Shown here in pieces: positions 50,226 to 62,329 of a stretch of DNA of 64,000 nucleotides. Below the pieces are notes generated by a model. The model saw nothing but the letters and a program-made list of their open reading frames with translations. It did not search any database and was not told the origin of the DNA. A program made the position numbers and the translations under genes. Origin of the DNA: Saururus chinensis. Lineage: Eukaryota; Streptophyta; Magnoliopsida; Piperales; Saururaceae. Location of the stretch: the NCBI GenBank assembly GCA_035235625.1, contig CP141148.1, positions 11,155,001 through 11,219,000 on the forward strand, given 5' to 3'. How positions within the stretch are numbered: position 1 is the first letter of the stretch; each line of letters starts with the position of its first letter.

Positions 50226-50997
50226 TGACTTGTACCAAACTTTTCTACATGACGAATTTCAAAAGGATCGACAAGGTCCTTTGGTTTTTTTTGAATAAAT
50301 TTTCCACATAAAAAATCTTGAGAGCTATGCATTTAATTGTAACTTTTTGCACTCGAGATAATATTCAATTAGGGTAATTTGATTTGTTGTATGATAAACT
50401 AGAAATTGATCCTTAAGTAATTGGATTAAAATTTTAAAGTTGTTAATCTAGTTAATTTAAAATGGCAACTATTGCATGCTTAACATGTGCATAGTGTGAA
50501 AGAGTTTCAAATTTTTGTTCCCAACAATCACGTTTGGTGTATAATTAATATTCTAGGTCTTGTTTTCACCCACAATTTCATCTTTGTGCACAAAGTTTTC
50601 AGTTTTGGCATTCTATTTGGTTTTTTAGCATAATCCTTTTCCAAAACCTCATCCATACAAAAGAAGGCAACAATTGTTTTCCACTAAATCGGAGTTATCG
50701 ATGTTGTTGCATCACTTTGAAAACATGTCGAGGAGGGAGATGAGTTTGAAGTCCTGACAACATTCCTTCCCTAACTACAATTGGACAACTTTCAAAGATC
50801 TCATTCATTGATCTCAATGCACTATTTATATGTATTTGGAGCATTTCTTAGTGGTTAACACATATTTTTGCATGGTAACATGCTTTAAATTGTGTGGTTG
50901 TAGTGTTGCAAGGAGCCTGATAGGAAGGGCAGCTCTCACTCATTCCCTTATGCATGAAAGACCAACCATCTAGGTAATTAAAGTCTCAATTGAAGCA
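50226..50997 (-). repeat. gypsy 5' LTR
   Basis: Direct repeat of 44013-44781 with many small differences. Confidence 0.8.
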
Positions 50998-51002
50998 CTA
51001 AT

Positions 51003-51247
51003 ATAAAGTGGGTCCCACCTACAACACACTTCTCGGGGCCATAGCCTACTTTACCGATGTTTGTTTGATACATTCTTGGGCTCGATACATTTGTTTCTCG
51101 GAGCCCTATCGAATATCTTAAGGCTCCTCTAAACGAATCAAGCTCCAAATGGTCTTATTTTAAGAAAAACCGTTATTTGGGCCTTACAACTCGTTAATGG
51201 GCCTAAACGTTCAAATTTCAAAAATATTGAAATTTCGGGGCATTACA
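51003..51247 (+). mobile_element. LTR 3'-end fragment
   Basis: It ends in TTTCGGGGCATTACA, the gypsy LTR 3' end style, with AT-rich sequence before it. It is truncated at the junction with the gypsy 5' LTR. A fossil fragment only. Confidence 0.45.
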
Positions 51248-52117
51248 ATAGGTAACCAACAACATGACAATGTTGGCCTGATCCAAATTAGTATAAATAT
51301 AGGTTTGTTCTGGTATATGCGCAGTGGAGCACTAAAGCTCCATAGTACGTAGAGGAATGTTATAGCTCTTGCACACAAAGGCCGCTCTTGGATCGTTGGA
51401 TAGTTTTAAAAAATTTACTCCGATATAGTTTTCTGAAACCTCGCGTCAAGTTACAACCCGAGTTGTTACATTCATGGATGTCCATTGTCCAGTTGTTTGC
51501 CCGTGTTCGTATTTATACTGGGTGAATGTCACGCCCCAGCACTTCCCGACTTGAGCCGAACCCAATCCAGGGGCCGGTCAAGCGCACCGGGGGCAATAAG
51601 GAGATTGAAAATGATTAGCGGAAGACTTAAGCCCTAGTCTCGGGCGATCTAAAATTTACAGAGTTCATGCACCACTTTGTGCAAGAGTAAATAAGTAAAA
51701 ACAAAGAGTTACTTTAACTCTAACTCCAACCATGAATCTTCAACCCACATGCTAATTAATCCAAAGCCACACACTGGACTTAATACAAGGTCTCAACAAC
51801 TCAAGATATAGTATATCACAAATCTAAAACAAGAACCATCTCACAAGGTTCTAACATCCAAAACAAGATAAACAAAGAGACATGCACGACTAGAAGCCTC
51901 CACGACTACTCCCAAGCATCCTCCGACCTTTCCTCATATAGAGGATCCTGTTGGTCTGCGTGTCACGCCACGCAGCCCCAAAACAAAATAAGGAAAATGG
52001 GGTGAGTATAAAAACTCAGTAATGGTTTTAATAAAATGACAATCATAAGAAAACACAACGGCACAACAGTACATCAAATAAGATTCACCATTGATCTAAT
52101 ACACTATTTCCTGATCA

Positions 52118-52505
52118 TGCATTCACATCACATCAACCTGCATAATAGTGTCTCATTCACACATATTCTGATCATAGCATTCATAACACATAATCCTGCA
52201 TAATAGTGTTTCATTCACACATATTCTGATCACAACATTCTTAACACATAACCAGCATAGTTGTGTCTCATTCATACATATTCGGGAGATGCATTCATAT
52301 CACATAACTTGCATAATCGTGTCATTCACAAATATTCTGATCAATGCATTCATAACACATAACCTGCATAACCGTGTCTCATTCACACATATTCGGGACA
52401 TGCATTCATATCACATAACCTACATAATCGTGTCTAAATCACATTTTCTGATTTATGCATTCAGATCACATAACCCTGCATATAGTGTCTCGATCACACA
52501 ATTCA
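52118..52505. repeat. ~57-bp tandem array inside the solo LTR, seven copies
   Basis: ctgcataatagtgtctcattc starts near 52138 and returns at about 52195, 52252, 52310, 52365, 52421 and 52475. The frame at 52289-52603 (repeated SHNL-type words) is a shadow of this array. Confidence 0.85.
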
Positions 52506-52639
52506 GACTATTTAGAATATCACCTATACTGCCTAAGAAGTGTCTCTGCAACACATTCAAATCATGCATAGCATACATCATATACATGCATCAACATAAA
52601 TGAAGAATGTCTTCATCAAGGAGTAAACACAATCATTGC

Positions 52640-52960
52640 CGCAAGGCTGGACGTGGTCCAAATTTCCTAACTAGAAACCTGGGGCATTGCCCGATCAGGA
52701 CACAGTCCGAATTCCATAAGAGAAACCAAGATGTAGGAGTCAGCCCCTCTGCTCGCTAAGGATAATCCACACGGGAAATCCAAATTCCGCAAAGGGAAAC
52801 TAGAGCAGGTCTGCTCGCTGAGGACAATTCTGGCTAAGAAAGTCCAAATTCTACGTAGGGAACCTAGAGTAGGGTGTTCGCTAAGGACATCTTTGCAGTG
52901 GGGAGCGTCCAAATTCCCGCTTCGGGAACCCAGAACACATGGTAGCCAGTGCACAAAGGC
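52640..52960. repeat. ~70-bp degenerate tandem array inside the solo LTR
   Basis: About four to five units with gtccaaattccg, gggaaacctagag and ctcgctaaggac words. The minus frame 52667-52954 is a by-product. Confidence 0.65.
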
Positions 52961-55115
52961 ATACCACTCTGGGTGCTTAGTGTCCAGATGTGACTATCTC
53001 AATAAGTAAATCTCAACCGCAAGACAAGAATACAACCCGTCCTTATATAATTCAATTTGACTCGACTCAACCCGGGGAGTATCCATGTTCCACATAGGAA
53101 CTCAAATCGAAAACATGTCCTTTCAGACCATCCAAGTTTCAATTAATTCACTGATAGATTAATCCGGCACACAATCTCAATCATTTCATACAACTGATCA
53201 ATTCCGATTAGCCAATGGTAAAACCTCATTCATGAAGTCCGATCCATGATGCATGATGTCATGATACATCCGTGAGTAAGATCTACGTGGGCTCTAACAC
53301 ATGGAACGTGGTCCTAATCAGTCCCCTCATGCATCATAATCACCTCATAATTAATTACAATGTCGTAGTAGATTCCCCATACGTGTGTGTTCATGCATAT
53401 CCTAAGCATACCATCAATGCTTTGATATAAGCTCATAAGGCAACCTATACATGTTTAACCCATTCAAAATAATGAATTCTAATTGAAATCACAAGCAAAA
53501 TTCACCACAAAGCTTAAATCTATCTATGTGAAATTGAACATTCTCATCCACAACTATGATTTTTTCACACATTAAGCTACGATATGAGCACATCCATCAC
53601 CCATAAATCATATCATTATAGGAGAACTCATCCTACCATTTTCCTCATAACATCCCTGCTGGAAGCATATTCCAATCACAAGAATTGCCAACATTCACAA
53701 GCTCAAGGTACTTCAATATCAATATGCATAATTATTAACAGAATATCATGCCACAAGACTATACTTAAACACATTCCATAAATTTTTCATCATCAATTCT
53801 ATACCTCTAGTAGCCTAATATCATCATAGAATACCTCTCATAACCATTAGAATCATCAAATGGAGTAAAACATTGAAATGTGCATAAGTTTCAAAAATAG
53901 CAAAAACTGTCGTGTAGCCGTTTGAACGCCCTGCAGGGCTGTTCGATCGGCTATACTGTAAATCAGTCAAAAATGTAGGGTTGTTCAAATGCCCTGGTAG
54001 GCCGTTCTAACGCCAACAAAACAGTTTTAACCTTCTTCTTTATTTTCGAAAATCAAACCGAAACACCATGAAAATACTTCAAATCTTCATCCATGGTACT
54101 AAACATTAACAAAAACTCATAAAACCTTCCAGAACACTAATCTATATCATTCTAAGATAAAACCCTAAGAAATCAAGATAAAAGATTAGCATTTACTAAA
54201 CCCACCATTAGAGCACTAAATCAAGCAAACCCATTCTAAATAAATCATGAAAAATCGAGATTTTTACTATAAGAAAACTGAGATTTTGAAGACCCATTAC
54301 CTTGTCACTTGTTTAGGTTTGGATTTGACCTTCACCCTTCTTGGAAACCTTCCAAAAACATGGTGTCTAAGTTAAACTCCATTAAAAATTGGTTGAACAT
54401 TGAAAACCTTAAAGAAATCTTAGATCTAGGGTTTGTTAAGCATAAAAAATGAATTTTGAGAAGTAGAGTTTGAAGTAAGAGAGTAAATCAGTGACTTCGA
54501 TGCTTGAAATCGAATCAAATCAAAGGGGAAATGATAGATTAAGAAGGGATTAGGAGAAAAATCTAAGATTTAAGCTTAATTAAGGAAAAACATACCTTAA
54601 TCCCTTCTAATTCGGCCTAATTGGGGAACTAGGCCCTAATCCCTTCTCCTAGCCTATTCCCAAAATGGAAATGGCTCAGCCCATTCCATTTATAGTAGGG
54701 TTCGGGGTGCACTTATTGAACTAATGGGGTGTAAATAGAATTTTTGGCTAAAAATAGGTATTTTACAAATTTAAGCACTAATTAAACCTGAGAAAATTCT
54801 AAAAATTTATGTATGAGCTTATGTTGATGTCTGAGGCATTTTGGTCCAAAAATCCTAATTTTGTTGGTGGGGCCCATAGGGGGGTCCCGCCAAACCTTAA
54901 TTTTTGGAAAATTAGTGAAAATTAGAAAAATCTCAAAAATTCAGGTTTGACCCAAAACCACTTAAAACCAATAATTGTAAAGTTGGTTTTTAATTAAAAC
55001 CTTCATAAACCCATTTATTTTCAAAAACCACCGAATTAATTAGAAAACGTTTAAGCCCCACGATAACCGATAAATAATCATTAAAATAAACCGGTTCAAG
55101 ATCAAGGATCTTACA

Positions 55116-55601
55116 GTAAATATTTTTTTATGTCTAAAGCAAACATGGATAGAGACACAGAATAACTAATTTTGTTCATGCTAATAGGTGGCTACAAACA
55201 TAGACAATTATGTCTGAGGACATCTATATCTGCCCATTTTAATAGTAATAGGGACCATAGTTAAAAAAAGGGGATCAATTATTATGTTAGGATCTATCCT
55301 AACATGGTACATAGCTTCTGGACAATGGAAAATGGTAAAAAATTGCGATATGGTAGCTATGTAGCAAGTTAAGACTTAGCCTAACATATTACATAGCTAT
55401 TGGATACTAAGAATTGACTTTTTTAGTGTGTCTGTGTCCGTATGTGTTTTCCCATGTCCATGGAAGAAGGACTTGGACATAACATAATATGGACAAGGGC
55501 GAACATAGATGAAATATATGCATATAGCGGCTGGACATGAACAACCCTTTGACTGAGTCCATTTTTGTCCATGTGCACCCCTTGGTGAAATTACACAACT
55601 T
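55116..55601. other. spacer with repeated tacatagct words
   Basis: The words atggtacatagct / ctatgtagcaag resemble the possible MITE at 1644-1820. The right part may be the end of a hAT-like element. No gene. Confidence 0.35.
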
Positions 55602-55895
55602 TTGGCTAATGTACGAGCACCTCTAGGAGACTCATTCTGTGCACAAGTTCAACATATGAAAACTAAATTCCAAACATTGTCAAAGGGTTCAAAAAGTATT
55701 ACTAAATTTGTTCAATTCACTAAAACTCTCACCTCGGGTCTTACTAATGATGGTAAAAAGGTTGATGATGACAACTTCATCCACATGATTCTTCATGACC
55801 TTGGTTGGGGGTTTTATTTGATGCTAGCAGCGATCAATATTGTCGAACAGTCTTTTGTCCATAGTGCTAGAACATATGTGACATATGTGTTGTAA
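55602..55895 (+). pseudogene. Ty1/copia gag fragment
   Basis: The reading HMKTKFQTLSKGSKSITKF, LTSGLTND and DDDNFIHMILHDLGW fits copia gag proteins (the L..LkkG..s...y, d.L...G, dl...iL.GLg pattern). Both ends are missing. Fossil. Confidence 0.6.
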
Positions 55896-57180
55896 TTGAC
55901 TTCATTTCATAGAACAAAACTTTATCCATTCAAGTCTGTAATTGAGTCTTAGAAGTCTCATTTAGTTTGTAGTATTAAGTTATATTTAGAAGTGATAGAC
56001 TTGAAGTATTGGAGTAGGCGTGTTTCAAGGGTTCAAGGTGGAAGACTTAAGTGATTAAATTTTGAAGCTTAAGGTAAGAATCTCACACACACACACACAC
56101 AAAGACATACACTTACGATTATTGAGTATTTTTCACATTTAAGTGTGAGAAAAAGAATGAAAAAGAAAAGGAGGAAAAATAGTAAATTATTTATAAGCGA
56201 TTAATTGGCTTTGAATGTAAATCGATATGGTGTGAATGATGTTAAGATTTTGTTGAATTATAAACTGATAGATTGTGCAGGTGTAACAATAGATTGAGAA
56301 AAGTCCAGTAATATGAATAATTGATCACCACACACTGGATTGATTGGTATAGCTCCAGTAATACAATTGATAGATCAGATGATTGAAAAGATAGATCAAT
56401 TCTAATGTTGAGAAAAATTCGTATAAAGAACGATTGATTGCCTTGTGGAACAATCAATCAACCTATAAGTAAATACTTATTTTAAGTTAAATCTAGAATA
56501 TTTATTTCCAAGTAAAACATCAAAACCCTAGCTGACTTAGACAAGTATTTATATGCTTTATTGTGATGAATTGAAGAAAATTTTTAGAGAAAAAAAGTAG
56601 TTTTATTCCTTCCAACCATCTTTGATCATATTGAGTGAAAACAATTAAAAGGTAAGAGATTTGATTCATAAACATCTAATGAATTGAATTGAGAACATTT
56701 GAATCCACGTCACACCACGCACAAGGTTTTTGTTGAAGGCTTATCAAGAAAGACATTGATGGAGCTTCAACAAGATCAATGATGAAGAATTTTGATTGAA
56801 GGTTGTACAAGTAAAGAAGACAAAATTCAAACTCGAAGGGTAAAGTACAAAGAAGAACTTTAAGGCCAACAAACATTTAAGGAAGGGACTTATAGTGTGG
56901 ATGTAGGTTGCTAGTCTTCATTTTTATATGTTCTAAGCTTCATAGTGTATTGAGTTTAACTGGTGGACATGTTACATATTTTTTTCCAGTTTGGGTTTCA
57001 CATTAACATCGCTTGTGTTGTATTATGTGGGGTGCTTGCTTGGTTTATATTAATAGTTTTTTACTTTAATTTGTTGCACATCAAGGTTGCTGTAGTTATT
57101 TGTCATCAGTAGGTATTTGGACTAAAATTACTATGACTGATGAATTAGTATCTCTAATACTTGATTTTGAATTAAAGCTA
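55896..57180. repeat. repeat segment also present at 62.3-63.3 kb
   Basis: Shared order of landmarks: a cacaca-rich start, gagtgtgagaaaaagaatga, gattaattgg, gattgatcgatc-like words, a taaatgaagaaaa stretch, aaaggccaacaa, then ttgtaagttt- or gttctaagct-style T-rich DNA. Similarity is moderate. Possibly LTR or untranslated retrotransposon DNA. A (CA)n run is at 56084-56100. Confidence 0.4.
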
Positions 57181-58095
57181 ACTAGTAACTCACCTCAAGG
57201 GATTGCAAGATTCATTTGTTACCTTTTTCTCTAGTCGTTGTTCTTGTCATGGGATAGTCCTCACCATGGTGTTGGTTGAGGCTAGTTTAGAGAAAAAGGA
57301 GGCACCACGCTGCCACCAACACCCCCTAATGCCCCTTCCTCTGGATACTGGCTCATCCTCACACCAACACCCCCTAATGCACCAAGATTCATTTGTAACC
57401 CTGATGACCCGGCAGATCCGGGTTGAAAAAAAATAAGAGGGGAAGCTGAGGCCGGGTGGTTTATCTGCCGTTGGGGTCAAGTGGGCTGCTGGGGAGGGGA
57501 AAAGGGGAAGGAGAAGGTCTGGCCATCATACAACCGCACATAATTTACATCAAACTTGAATCGAAGAAGAAAAAAACTAATTGAGGAGCCTTTGATTCTT
57601 GGAGTTGGGAAGCATCAGTTCATTAAGAAGAAACAAACCCACCAAGCCAATGATTGCAACCAGTCCGCCTCATCTGCTTCCTCCTCCACATCCCACCCAC
57701 CGGCTTCCTCTTACCCCAAGCATAAGCTTGCTTCAGAGACACAAAAGATCTTCCCTCCCTCCAAAACTACCCAACAATTTCCAGCCCTCCTACATAAATA
57801 CATAAAACACTAAAAGTGAAAAAGCAACAGTAGGCTAGTAGCAGAGAAGGGGAAGAGAAAGAGGTGCCAGACAGAGAGTTGGGTCCTGGAAGGAGCAAAG
57901 AGAGAGCCTTTGGAGGAGGCCGCGAAAGGATTAAGAGGTGAAATCCTCTGTTGAGTCATTAGGTAGAGAGTTGGGGGGAGTGGGAGTATTTATATTAAGC
58001 GGGCCAACCCGGGTTAACCCCGGGTTGAACCGTTTGAACAGGTCCGACCATTATTCCGGGTCAAGAGTGGGTATTAAAACACTGCCTTAAGTGCA
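57181..58095. mobile_element. GC-rich insertion in the copia remnant, class unclear
   Basis: Flanked by copia-like text. The right end has gttaaccccgggttgaaccg...attaaaacactgcc, the inverse of gttttaaaaaccagcccaac...ggttcaacc at 14338-14430 and 21522-21610, so the same repeat family is present three times. gcaccaagattcatttgt-like and accaacaccccctaatgc words are duplicated within 57204-57400. The frames at 57203-57813 are not recognised. Confidence 0.35.
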
Positions 58096-59440
58096 TGTTC
58101 CTGAATTAGAAGGATATTAGTGCCTAGTTCTTGTGGATGATGCTTCTCTCCCAGTTCACTCTTTTGCGGCTATGGAGCTTGGTGACCAAATTGATCTAGA
58201 ATAGTACCCAATCCACTATGATTGTGGGTGCCTCGGCTCTTCAAGGCATGCGTTTATATCATGGGTGTGATAAAGTCATGGTGGGAAATGGACATGACTC
58301 ATGAACAATCGCCAATGTTGGTACTCTACCTTCCGCTGATGGTGGTCTTTCTCCTTCTCATGTGTTTCTCTCACCTTATATTAAGAACTTACTCTTCATC
58401 TCTTAGTTTACACGAGACAATAATTGTTATTTTATTTTCTACTCATTGAGTTTTATTGTGAAGGATGGATCAGCGATGAGGAAGTTTCTCCTTGAAGGTA
58501 CATGTTGCAATGACTTATTTCTAATTTGTCTCTCATTGTCAAATGTGTTGGACACTCAGATCAATAGCTTTTAGGCGCATCAGCACCACCATGACCCATG
58601 GCATAGACGCTAGGGTCATCCATTGAATAATGTGTTTGGCTTTATTTTTAATTAGTTGCAATTTTCTATGAAAAATAAATATTTTTATGATAATTGTGAG
58701 TTGGGTAAGTTCTAAATTTCTGTTTGAACATCGCACTGCTTATGCTACTAAATTTTGGCATACAATATATTATGATGTATGGGGCCAGCTCCTCAAGTTT
58801 CCCTTGATGACTTCTATTTAATTGTGGTCGATGAGTTTTATAATTTACATTGCTCTTCCTATAAAACTGTAAATCTGATGTTCCTATGCATCACCAACAC
58901 TATATTTCTCTGGTTGAGAACTTATTTGATACCCATATTAAAATAGTGTAGATAGACGGCAGCGACAACTTTATTTCTCATGGCTTACAGGCCTATAACT
59001 CATTCCATGGCAGTCTCTATTGTACATCATGGCCCTATATGTCTCAAGTAATGAACTTGCTAAGTAGAAGCATCACCATGTTCCTGAAACGGGGCTTTCT
59101 CTTATGGTGCACCCACATATTCTAAAATTCCATGAGAATATTGGACATTTGACTTGTCTATGAAAGTTTATTTTATTTATCGGCTTCCAAGCCACCCTTG
59201 CTATGAATATGAAATCTCTATTTGAATCGGTATTTCACAACCCACCTAAATGTATGCATCTTTGGAGCTTTGGATGTGTGTGCTACTTATGTCCCTCTTC
59301 CTAATAAGGACTATTATTCCTTTGCTAAGCTTCCATCACTTCCACATGAGGCACCACTATTCAAGGTGTGTCGCCATCCCTTATCGGATCTCTGGTTGGC
59401 CCTTTGTGGGCCTTAGCTTCATAGCATTGATGGAGTAGGT
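58096..59440 (+). pseudogene. Ty1/copia protease-integrase remnant
   Basis: Readable pieces are DVWGPAPQVSLDDFYLIVVDEF (integrase core), DGSDNFISHGLQAYN, YCTSWPYMSQ and SLFESVFHNPPKCMHLWSFGCVCY (integrase C-terminal side), in the order of copia pol. A protease-like part precedes them. No reverse transcriptase is recognised after 59440, so the 3' half is missing. Broken many times. Confidence 0.65.
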
Positions 59441-59950
59441 AATTAGTCCTTAGTAAGTGTTTGAAGTTGTTTCATAGATTAGTACACATTTTGAGGACTC
59501 TAGATGACCTCCTTGATGTTGCATGGATATTAGAGGTTGTTATTTTGTAACCTATGTTTGGAAGTGGAAAGCACTCATTCATGTTTAAATTATTGATATG
59601 ATTGATTACTCATGTAATAGAATGTTATAAATTACATTAGTTTGTCTCACAAAGTATAAATTACATTAGTTAACCATTTGTGGTGCTTTTAATTGTTGAA
59701 GGCAAGAGGTACTTACAATTGGGACTAAGAGGTAGTAGAAGTGTTAAGCAACTAACTTCACAGGTTTCCTTATTTATTTTTTGTTTAACAAATAAAATGT
59801 AGGCATGTGAGTGTGCCAATTTATTCTTAACTAAGTATTTTAAATGTTGTAAAGGTAGACAAGTGCCGATATGAGGTGCTATGAATCTTTATTTTCAATT
59901 TAGTTGTTAGTGGTATTTACTATATTATTATCATACAAGCGTGTTGAATA
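59398..59950. repeat. direct repeat, copy A
   Basis: ccctttgtgggccttagctt, then ttgaagttgtttcatag, and later aggcatgtgagtgtgcc recur in the same order at 60969-61480. Identity is moderate. Confidence 0.55.
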
Positions 59951-60968
59951 AACTAGTATTTATGCCCCCAAGCTTCATAAATCATTGATTTCTTGATTTG
60001 CTATAAAATGATGATTTTTACACTACATAGTTTTCATAAAAGAAAATATTATAGTCTATTTTTAAAATTGGATTCATGATAGTTTATTCTTTTTCTCTTG
60101 CCACAGACACATTTGCCAACACGTGGATGATGGTGTCAATGAGAATGGTTTCCCACAAACACATGGGGATGCATCGATATCATACTTGGCATAAGTAGGG
60201 AGATTGATATGTTGATGATCATACAGATGAACCTAACTCGTAGTAGTCTATCAATTGTCTACAGGGCTTGATGTGTTGTTGGTGGTGTCAATAGCCGTTG
60301 GTATTGACTCCGACATGTCAATTGGGTGACTGACAATAATTTGTTCTATATTTTTTATATAATCTTTTAGTAGTTTTTTTAGGGCCAATGAAAATGTATT
60401 TTGGATAAACATTACTTCAATAATGAACATAAGTAAACAGTGAAACATAAGATAAAAAACATGTGAGGGGAGGATATTGAGAAATGTTAATTACATAATG
60501 AAGCAAGTATTCATTGGAACACATGGTAAAAGACATGTGAAAAGAGGGAAATGCAAACCCTAAGTGCTCCATGTGTGGGTCTGTTTAGTCATATAATGGG
60601 AATTGTTCTTATGCCTTCTTTCCTAGGCTTGTGAGTTGGTTTGGAATACAAATACTATGTTTAGGAAAACCAAGAGGGTAGTAACCTCGACCTAGTGATG
60701 AATGATATGGAGGGTCATGAGTACCGAGTGATGTGGTCGGTTCTAAGAGTGGGTCCATTATCTATGAAGAGGAGGGTCATGATGTGAAAAAGGATCATGC
60801 ATTTTTGGCTCCCCTAGGCTTGGGAGTTTTGTTTGTAGAGCAATTCCCCTAGTCATAGAGTTAGTTAGAATGAAATAACTTCTAAAGAAACATGACTCTC
60901 ACGCAACACAAGAAAAGAATTCTCGATAATTATAAAAGGTTGAGAATCTCACCACTTGAGTCTATGAG
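59951..60968. other. spacer between direct repeats, nothing recognised
   Basis: AT-rich; one short minus frame (60251-60448) without a known domain. Confidence 0.4.
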
Positions 60969-61480
60969 CCCTTTGTGGGCCTTAGCTTCATGGTAGTGAT
61001 GGTGCAAATAATAGTCTTCAACAAAAAATTGAAGTTGTTTTGTGGAGTGATGTAGAATTTGAGGAGTTAAAGGGATTACATTGATGTTGTTGCAATACTA
61101 ATGAACCCCTTTTCTTTGAAATAATGGTAGAGTCTTGGACTATCATTAATGATAAGGTTAAATTTATAATGATTTTATACATGGTTTCTTATTTAGCCAT
61201 CCAACTAGGTATACTCATATACTCTGTATCTATGTGGTATAGGTATAGTGCAAGATAACATTCTTTCAAGGGACACAATTAGAGAACCAAGGATGATCTT
61301 GTAATGGCACTTAACTTGTTTATTAAATTTAAATATTTTACATAATAGTAGATAACTATAGGCACGTGAGTGCCAAGATTACATGATATTTAGACATGCA
61401 CTTGGGCTAGGGCTTATTTTATTTATGATATGGTGTTACAATTACTTATGTACTCTAATTTGATATTTGTATGTTAGCAA
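60969..61480. repeat. direct repeat, copy B
   Basis: Partner of 59398-59950. It could be the same element's terminal repeat or a duplicated segment. Confidence 0.5.
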
Positions 61481-61800
61481 AACAAGTGGTTCTCACCCTT
61501 CGTTATCTTGACAAATGTTTGGAAAAAAAAAGTGTTTCTGCTATCACATTTTCAAAAATGTATTTAGAAATTATCAGGGCATGATAGTAACTATCTAATT
61601 TACCCTTCATAAGGGCATCCCTATTCTCCACCACCTCCAATCCACTCGCCCCTTCCATCTATATGTCCGTCTCCATCCCCATCTCCAAGAGACATTCATG
61701 TCCAAATGCAGCTTACTATACCAATCCCATTATTTTTTAGATGTCGATGAAAGGCGACTACATCTAGCACTGACTTTCGCTACCATCTATTCTAGCGGGG
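61481..61800. other. spacer, nothing recognised
   Basis: No frame, RNA or repeat recognised, apart from a C-rich patch at 61620-61700. Confidence 0.4.
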
Positions 61801-62190
61801 TTGTTAGTATATACAATATGACATGTTGTCGTGTGATCAACTCCATGGTTAAAAGCCCAATCTTAAGGTAGTTTACAAGTGTAATGTTGTCAGTATATAC
61901 AATAGGACATGTTATCGTATGATCGTCTCCACACTAAGAAGTCCTATCATAGGGTCATTTACCAGTGTTTTGTTAGTAAATATGATAGGACACATTAGTA
62001 TGTGACTAGTTCCATGCTAAGAAGTTATATCGTTGGGTCCTTTACCAAATTTATGTTCTTGGCATGTACAATAGGTTATGCTATTGTGTGATTGGCTCCA
62101 CACAAGAAGTCCTATTGTAAGGTCGGTCGTTCACCAAGGTTATTTTCTTAGTACATATCATAAGACACTATCATGTGATCTGCTTGTTAG
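61801..62190. repeat. ~86-bp minisatellite, about 4.5 copies
   Basis: Unit landmarks: ttgttagtatatacaatagg, acatgttatcgtgtgatc, ctccacactaagaagtccta and ggtcatttaccaag. Units start near 61801, 61887, 61970, 62056 and 62145. A lone partial unit is at about 63374-63415. Confidence 0.8.
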
Positions 62191-62329
62191 AATATATGTG
62201 GCCATATGTATTGTATTGGCTTATTTTAGTAAATAAAATATTATCAAATTAATATATAATTTGAGCCATAGGATAGAATATTTGCTTCTCAAGATCACAT
62301 GGTGAAGATGAAGTAGATCAGAAGACTCA

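Larger units (their letters stand above)
44013..50997 (-). mobile_element. Ty3/gypsy retrotransposon, Athila/Tat-like, broken
   Basis: A 7.0-kb minus-strand element bounded by two LTRs (44013-44781 and 50226-50997) in direct orientation. A purine-rich tract (agggaagaaaatag on the minus strand) lies just before the LTR at 44781, as expected. In minus-strand order the inside shows protease, reverse transcriptase, RNase H and integrase remnants. Target duplications are not exact (ctaag and ctaat nearby). The coding region is broken many times (well over ten breaks). The LTRs differ by roughly a tenth by eye, pointing to an age of a few million years. Confidence 0.8.
51527..55115 (-). mobile_element. 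solo LTR of a gypsy-like retrotransposon, 3.6 kb
   Basis: It begins TGTCACGCCCC and ends GGATCTTACA (TG...CA). The flanks GTGAA (51522-51526) and GTAAA (55116-55120) match at 4 of 5 bases, fitting a 5-bp target duplication. There is no pol coding sequence inside and no primer-binding site beside it, so it is best read as a solo LTR of a long-LTR family. It carries the ggggtgagtataaaaactcagta motif near 51999 and two internal tandem arrays. The frames inside are not genes. Confidence 0.7.
51458..55590. mobile_element. possible decayed hAT-like element around the solo LTR
   Basis: Both flanks of the solo LTR carry ggatgtccattgtcc / gtccatgtccatgg-type words, and the right flank ends gtccatgtgcacccctt, close to the right end of the hAT-like element at 29464. 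The left end is vague and no target duplication was found. Confidence 0.3.

Noticed and set aside
52118-52505. Regular repeats that might suggest a CRISPR array
   Set aside because: The whole unit repeats, with no unique spacers, and the context is a plant LTR.
52289-52603. 104-codon frame with repeated motifs
   Set aside because: Shadow of the 57-bp tandem array.
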